NCBI GenBank assembly: GCA_949286245.1
Contig: CASECF010000034.1
Span: 1-46,960, forward strand
Source of the DNA: an uncultured Alphaproteobacteria bacterium
Lineage (GTDB): Bacteria; Pseudomonadota; Alphaproteobacteria; CAAHEQ01; UBA3637
Direction of reading: 5' to 3'
Length of the DNA stretch: 46,960 bases
Shown here in pieces: positions 43,427-46,960 of this stretch. Numbering within the stretch: position 1 is the stretch's first letter; each line of letters starts with the position of its first letter. The notes below the pieces were generated by a model. It was not told the DNA's origin. It saw only the letters and a list, made by a program, of their open reading frames with translations, and did not search any database. A program made the translations under genes and the position numbers.

Positions 43427-44554
43427 ATGCGGTTTTGTAAAAATTGCGTTATGCCGGATACACGCCCCGGAATTACATTTAATGAAGAAGGTATGTGCAT
43501 TGCCTGTCAACATGCAGCAAAAAAAAAGGAAATAAATTGGGATAAGCGACTAGAAGAATTAGAAAAACTTTGCTCCAAATATCGTAGAAAAGAAAAAGGG
43601 ATTTATGATTGTATTATTGCGGTATCAGGTGGAAAAGACAGTCATTACCAAGTTCATGTTATGAAAGAGCTTATGAATATGAATCCTCTTTTAATAACGG
43701 TTGAAGATTTGTTCACTTCAACAGAGGCAGCCAAACATAATATAAAAAATATTACCGAAACATTTAAGTGCAATCTGTTAGCATTCAAACCCAATCCACA
43801 CGCCGGCCGAATTATTACTCGATATATGTTCGAAAAGTACGGTCGACCCTCTTGGTATTTTGATCGATTATTATATACAGTTCCACTTTATTACGCTCAT
43901 GCGCTCAATTTACCTTTATTGGTTTATGGAGAAAATGTCGCTTATGAATATGGGGGCCTTGATTGCGAAGAGACATATTCCGCCCGTAATCAAATTTTTA
44001 ATAACGTTGCCCCACAAATCAATTTAGAAGAATTTAAAGCTCTGGGATTGACAGATGATGAATTATTTTATCTAAAGGCACCTGATCAAGAAATATTGGA
44101 TAAATTAGATCCGATGTATCTGAGCTATTTTGTAAAATGGCTAGATTTTAAAAATTATGAATTTGCGAAATCTCGTGGTTTTCATGATCTTTCAAATGAG
44201 TGGAAACGTTCTAATTATATCGATGATTTTAGTCATGTCGATTCTTTTGGATTCGTTTTAGGATCTTGGATGAAATTTCCAAAATTCGGACATGCTTTTG
44301 CAACCGATTTTGCCTCTCGAATGGTTCGAAACGGAGATATTTCTCGTGAAGAAGCCGTACGTCTTGTGGAAGAAAAGGATCACAATTTAGATAATAAGAT
44401 CAGAGATGATTTTTGTGCTTTTACAAATATGTCGACCGATGAATTTTATAAGGCTTTAGAAAAATTATATAATCGGGATATATTTATAAAAAATGAATAC
44501 GGGCAATGGCGTCTTAAACCGGAAAACTACGAGAAAAGAAGAAAAGGAGAATAA
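43427..44554 (+). CDS. N-acetyl sugar amidotransferase (PseA/WbpG family)
   Basis: A 375-residue enzyme that puts an amidino group on a sugar for surface polysaccharide or flagellin glycosylation. Zinc-finger cysteines are C4, C7, C24 and C27. The PP-loop motif is SGGKDS (66-71), and YGENVAYEYGG lies near 170. The family normally works with a HisH/HisF-like ammonia-producing pair, which is not in this window. AGGAGG lies 7 bp before the ATG. It is monocistronic with a terminator, and suggests that rare nonulosonic or amidinated sugars are made elsewhere in the genome. Confidence 0.92.
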   Translation: MRFCKNCVMPDTRPGITFNEEGMCIACQHAAKKKEINWDKRLEELEKLCSKYRRKEKGIYDCIIAVSGGKDSHYQVHVMKELMNMNPLLITVEDLFTSTEAAKHNIKNITETFKCNLLAFKPNPHAGRIITRYMFEKYGRPSWYFDRLLYTVPLYYAHALNLPLLVYGENVAYEYGGLDCEETYSARNQIFNNVAPQINLEEFKALGLTDDELFYLKAPDQEILDKLDPMYLSYFVKWLDFKNYEFAKSRGFHDLSNEWKRSNYIDDFSHVDSFGFVLGSWMKFPKFGHAFATDFASRMVRNGDISREEAVRLVEEKDHNLDNKIRDDFCAFTNMSTDEFYKALEKLYNRDIFIKNEYGQWRLKPENYEKRRKGE

Positions 44555-44575
44555 TTTCTGAATTTTTCCACATGC

Positions 44576-44607
44576 AAAAGCACCGAGTTTCATCGGTGCT
44601 TTTTGTC
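44576..44607 (+). terminator. Rho-independent terminator after the amidotransferase
   Basis: AAAGCACCGA/TCGGTGCTTT arms with loop GTTTCA and T5 follow the stop by about 20 bp. On the minus strand it also lies after the FTR-like gene, so it may work both ways. Confidence 0.85.
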
Positions 44608-44623
44608 ATAAAATCAACCTTCG

Positions 44624-44866
44624 TTACTCTGGCTTTTTAAATAAATTACAGTGACAATGTCCCATTTCCGCAATTTCTTTTTCATGTTCGCCACAAGGAC
44701 AAAAACCCCGAGATACATCACAAGGACAATTTCCCCCACACGCATTCAAACAACGATTTATAATACGATCCGCAAAAGGCGTCAACTGATACCCTTTACT
44801 GGCAGCATATAAAGACAATGCGTGTTTAAAATGTGCATTATTTGTTTGTTTTTCTTCTTCTGTCAT
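44624..44866 (-). CDS. Ferredoxin-thioredoxin reductase-like small protein (eight Cys)
   Basis: An 80-residue protein resembling the catalytic (beta) chain of ferredoxin:thioredoxin reductase. Eight cysteines lie at 39, 43, 47, 49, 56, 58, 71 and 73, in the pattern CPC, CPC and CHCNLF typical of the 4Fe-4S plus disulfide core. The start at 44866 has GGAG at 7 bp; the first in-frame ATG overlaps that SD. In plants FTR-C needs an alpha chain, which I do not see here. It lies 16 bp after pgpA in the same operon. A role in redox transfer is likely but unproven. Confidence 0.8.
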   Translation of the reverse strand: MTEEEKQTNNAHFKHALSLYAASKGYQLTPFADRIINRCLNACGGNCPCDVSRGFCPCGEHEKEIAEMGHCHCNLFKKPE

Positions 44867-44882
44867 TTCAATCTCCATATTA

Positions 44883-45374
44883 TTAAAAAAATGCTATCCA
44901 CAAATTTTGAAGGCCCCATAAAACAAGAGCAGCATATAAACCGGCCACCACATCATCCATCATAACACCAAAAGCATTCTGGATTTTTTTATCAAAATAA
45001 CTGGCCGGCCAAATTTTTACAATATCAAAAAAGCGAAACAAAATAAAGCCCATTATTAAAATCGGGAGACTTAAAGTGCCTTCGGAAACAACAAATAAAA
45101 ATGTTAACGTTTGACCCACAACCTCATCAATCACCACAAATCCCGGATCTGTTTCTTTTTGACCTTTCAAAATACGACGTGTCGAATACCATCCAATCCC
45201 AAAAATACAAACACAAGCAACTAAAATCCCATAAATATGAGCCCATGATGAAACAATAACCAACGGCAACGCAAAAAATGATCCGACTGTTCCGGGAGCC
45301 TTAGGAGAACGTCCCGATCCAAACCATGTTGCAATTATAAAATCCCATTGACTAATCTGATTTTTAATACTCAT
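44883..45374 (-). CDS. pgpA: Phosphatidylglycerophosphatase A
   Basis: An inner-membrane lipid phosphatase (163 residues) that converts phosphatidylglycerol phosphate to phosphatidylglycerol. The conserved N-terminal block is GSGRSPKAPGTVGS (about 19-32). IDEVVGQ (near 83) and the terminal DDVVAGL (near 141) supply acidic metal-site residues. It has four hydrophobic segments. It lies 27 bp after the membrane protein gene (45402-46538) and 16 bp before the FTR-like gene. Confidence 0.95.
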   Translation of the reverse strand: MSIKNQISQWDFIIATWFGSGRSPKAPGTVGSFFALPLVIVSSWAHIYGILVACVCIFGIGWYSTRRILKGQKETDPGFVVIDEVVGQTLTFLFVVSEGTLSLPILIMGFILFRFFDIVKIWPASYFDKKIQNAFGVMMDDVVAGLYAALVLWGLQNLWIAFF

Positions 45375-45401
45375 TTTATCGCTCTTTCTGACTTAGTTAA
45401 T

Positions 45402-46538
45402 TTATTTCGGATTTTCCGAATTTTTATTTTCATGTGGAACACTTAACTGTTTTTCATCTTCATCCCTTAGAGAAGAATCGTCCGTTTCAAACAAAAAGGA
45501 TAGATCTTCTTTTTCCTCATCGGAGAAATCATCATCCTTTTGAGACAAATCTTTCGGCATTGACAAATTGACGGATTCTATTCTCTGTGTTTCTTCATCA
45601 GTATCCATCATTTGGATCTCTTGAACAGATCGATTACCTTCTTTTCTCTCAGGATTAAACATTTCATCCAAAAAGCTTTCTAAATCTTCAAGAACATCCG
45701 ATGGCTCGCCGTCTTTAAAACACAACAAATAGACTCCTTTTTCAGCATAATAGGACAATGCCGTTTCAGCATCTAAAAGTGTTCCGTTTGTCAATAAAAC
45801 CACACTAAAAACTTCTGCGCCATCTGTTTGAGACAACGCTCGAGCGGCCTCTTTAACAACAAAAGCCGGAGATGGTTTTTGTCCCGTCTCAGAATACCAG
45901 GTATTATCTTTCAATAAATCTGTTTGATCAATTGACCATGTGGAGGGTTCATCAACAATATTGATCAACACCGCCCGATCATCTGTCGAGATGGCAATCG
46001 GAATCTGCTGATCCCCCAGAGATAAATGTGTAAATGTTTCAACGGGATAGGGCTGACATAACTCAGAAATTTCATTTAAAATACTTTCCGTTCGATCAAA
46101 ATGAGAAGCTGATGAAACAGTATTTTGTGATTGGGAAGGTAAAATAGGCGGAACATATGTGTGTCTTTTGGGAGCAGACGGCATTTTCATCGGCGTAAAT
46201 TTTCTTTTATTTTCACTTAATTTTAAAACCGTTTTTTGAATTTTTCTTTTTGTCGTAAAATGTAAAAAGCGAGGCCAATGAAGTCGATAACACAAAAACC
46301 ATCCGAATAACCATAATGGAATACACAAAATCATTACAGAGAAAAGGAAAAAATCCCTTGTCGTGTTTACAACCCATTGAAAAGCTAAAAAATCATTCCA
46401 TTTTTGTTGCCACTGACGGATTGAAAGAAAATCAAAATCCAATAGCGAACTAAGAACCGGCAACACAATAACAACATAACATAATGTCCAAACGGCTCCT
46501 ACTCGTATTAACTTTGTATAATCAATTTTTTGTGCCAT
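45402..46538 (-). CDS. Membrane protein of unknown function with acidic tail
   Basis: I do not recognise this 378-residue protein. Two N-terminal membrane helices lie at about 12-32 and 62-84. A basic, proline-rich linker follows, then a soluble alpha/beta domain (about 160-300) with alternating strands (VFSVVLLTNG, VYLLCFKDG) that recalls a VWA-like or Rossmann fold without a clear motif. The last 70 residues are acidic (Asp/Glu-rich). It heads a transcription unit with pgpA and the FTR-like gene. The cytoplasmic acidic domain may bind a partner. Confidence 0.6.
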   Translation of the reverse strand: MAQKIDYTKLIRVGAVWTLCYVVIVLPVLSSLLDFDFLSIRQWQQKWNDFLAFQWVVNTTRDFFLFSVMILCIPLWLFGWFLCYRLHWPRFLHFTTKRKIQKTVLKLSENKRKFTPMKMPSAPKRHTYVPPILPSQSQNTVSSASHFDRTESILNEISELCQPYPVETFTHLSLGDQQIPIAISTDDRAVLINIVDEPSTWSIDQTDLLKDNTWYSETGQKPSPAFVVKEAARALSQTDGAEVFSVVLLTNGTLLDAETALSYYAEKGVYLLCFKDGEPSDVLEDLESFLDEMFNPERKEGNRSVQEIQMMDTDEETQRIESVNLSMPKDLSQKDDDFSDEEKEDLSFLFETDDSSLRDEDEKQLSVPHENKNSENPK

Positions 46539-46810
46539 ATATCCACATCTCCTCCATCGCTTTTATACATGAAAAAAAACATATATGCAACAGAATTTCT
46601 CTTCTCTTTTTACAACAACCGCCGACACCTTTACTCTTTTAGAAAGGCTTTTGTGATTTATTTACTTATAATTTTTTGCTCAGACAATCATCCTATTTAG
46701 AGCAAGCAAAAAAGGATCATAATTCCATTTCATATTTTCTCATTCTCCTCAAAATCAGTCTAAAATACAAAAGCAAATCAAACCTTCTATTTTATCAAAA
46801 AAAGTGTCTC
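46539..46810. other. Gene-free stretch before the right IS end
   Basis: This 272-bp gap is AT-rich. A 43-codon frame from an ATG at 46569 to TAG at 46698-46700 has no SD and is not convincing. No other feature is seen. Confidence 0.4.
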
Positions 46811-46949
46811 CAAAAAGATACCCCCGCGTAAAACGCGGGGTTCTTCATATGCGGCTATAAGCCTTTACCACTGGCTTCCCCTGAACGGGGTACCCATAAT
46901 TCTGCCAAACGCAATTTGTTACTATCTACCCGTAAACGGGTCATTTAAG
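46811..46949 (-). mobile_element. IS200-type right end (right copy of terminal inverted repeat)
   Basis: The reverse complement is identical to 1-139, including the TnpA stop, the structured spacer and the end hairpin (stem at 46822-46840). The element points inward: its right end is at 46811 and its body lies beyond the window's right edge. The flank beyond the element (46810 and lower) differs from the flank at 140 and above. Confidence 0.85.
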
Positions 46950-46960
46950 TCCATAGTTAG
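46922..46960 (-). CDS. tnpA: IS200-family transposase TnpA, C-terminal end only (partial)
   Basis: Read on the minus strand, the last 12 codons and stop are LTMDLNDPFTGR. The tail is similar to LTLDFDSFTG of the decayed copy at 254-813 and to typical IS200 transposase endings. The catalytic part of the gene is outside the window. Confidence 0.75.
   Translation of the reverse strand, partial: LTMDLNDPFTGR

Noticed and set aside
46569-46700. 43-codon frame starting ATGAAAAAAAAC
   Set aside because: No SD, no recognisable family, and short frames are common in AT-rich gaps.

Overview
The window looks like AT-rich chromosomal DNA of a Gram-negative, probably host-associated bacterium, most likely a low-GC alphaproteobacterium. 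Support for a Gram-negative envelope comes from pagP (lipid A palmitoyltransferase), an OmpA-like lipoprotein, a YadA-type trimeric autotransporter and HlyD/ABC exporters. Support for Alphaproteobacteria is softer: a DUF922 protein, an S9 protein with an N-terminal extension, and the rplM-rpsI pair. An ankyrin-repeat protein of about 11 repeats, the trimeric adhesin and an LRR-like repeat protein point to life with a host. No rRNA, CRISPR array, phage or plasmid backbone is visible.

The two ends carry the same 139-bp sequence in inverted orientation (1-139 and 46811-46949). Each copy holds the last codons of an IS200-type TnpA plus the IS right end, with the IS bodies lying outside. The window is therefore probably one contig broken at two copies of a multicopy IS. 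A second, decayed IS200 relative fills about 141-890.

Layout. 1127-4233 (minus): a small exported protein, recG and an HNH protein. 4306-6761 (plus): an esterase and an MsbA-like exporter. 6815-8310: a DUF922 protein diverging from exonuclease III. 8392-17373 (plus): nine tightly packed genes, namely pagP, a three-gene ABC-2 exporter, a family-10 glycosyltransferase, and an HlyD-YbhF-YbhS-YbhR type exporter. 17370-21129 (minus): an MFS transporter, a DUF167 protein, rpsI, rplM and upp. 21239-22537 (plus): RNase P RNA and an HD-domain protein. 22847-28073: an exported nitroreductase-like protein, an LRR-like protein, a membrane-anchored protein, the trimeric autotransporter and an OmpA-like lipoprotein. 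28489-32014: a DnaJ-family protein diverging from a cation efflux protein and a kinase/phosphotransferase fusion. 32584-37156: ankyrin protein, two tandem tRNA-Arg genes, an arylsulfotransferase-like protein and a Nudix hydrolase. 37311-40486: glgX, tRNA-Pro and an ITPase-family protein. 40487-41297 is decayed or empty. 41298-46538: a TSUP transporter, a HEXXH putative metallopeptidase with a disturbed 5' end, a PseA/WbpG-type sugar amidotransferase, an FTR-like cysteine-rich protein, pgpA and a membrane protein.

Taken together, the accessory content is mostly about the cell envelope: lipid A acylation, lipid or glycan export, sugar modification, adhesion and efflux. It is interleaved with ordinary housekeeping genes. 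I did not find a clear-cut new defence or mobile system. The best leads are the pagP-led export operon, the HEXXH gene with a possible frameshift, the repeat-rich adhesin locus, the compact eight-cysteine FTR-like protein, and the structured sequence inside the IS right end.
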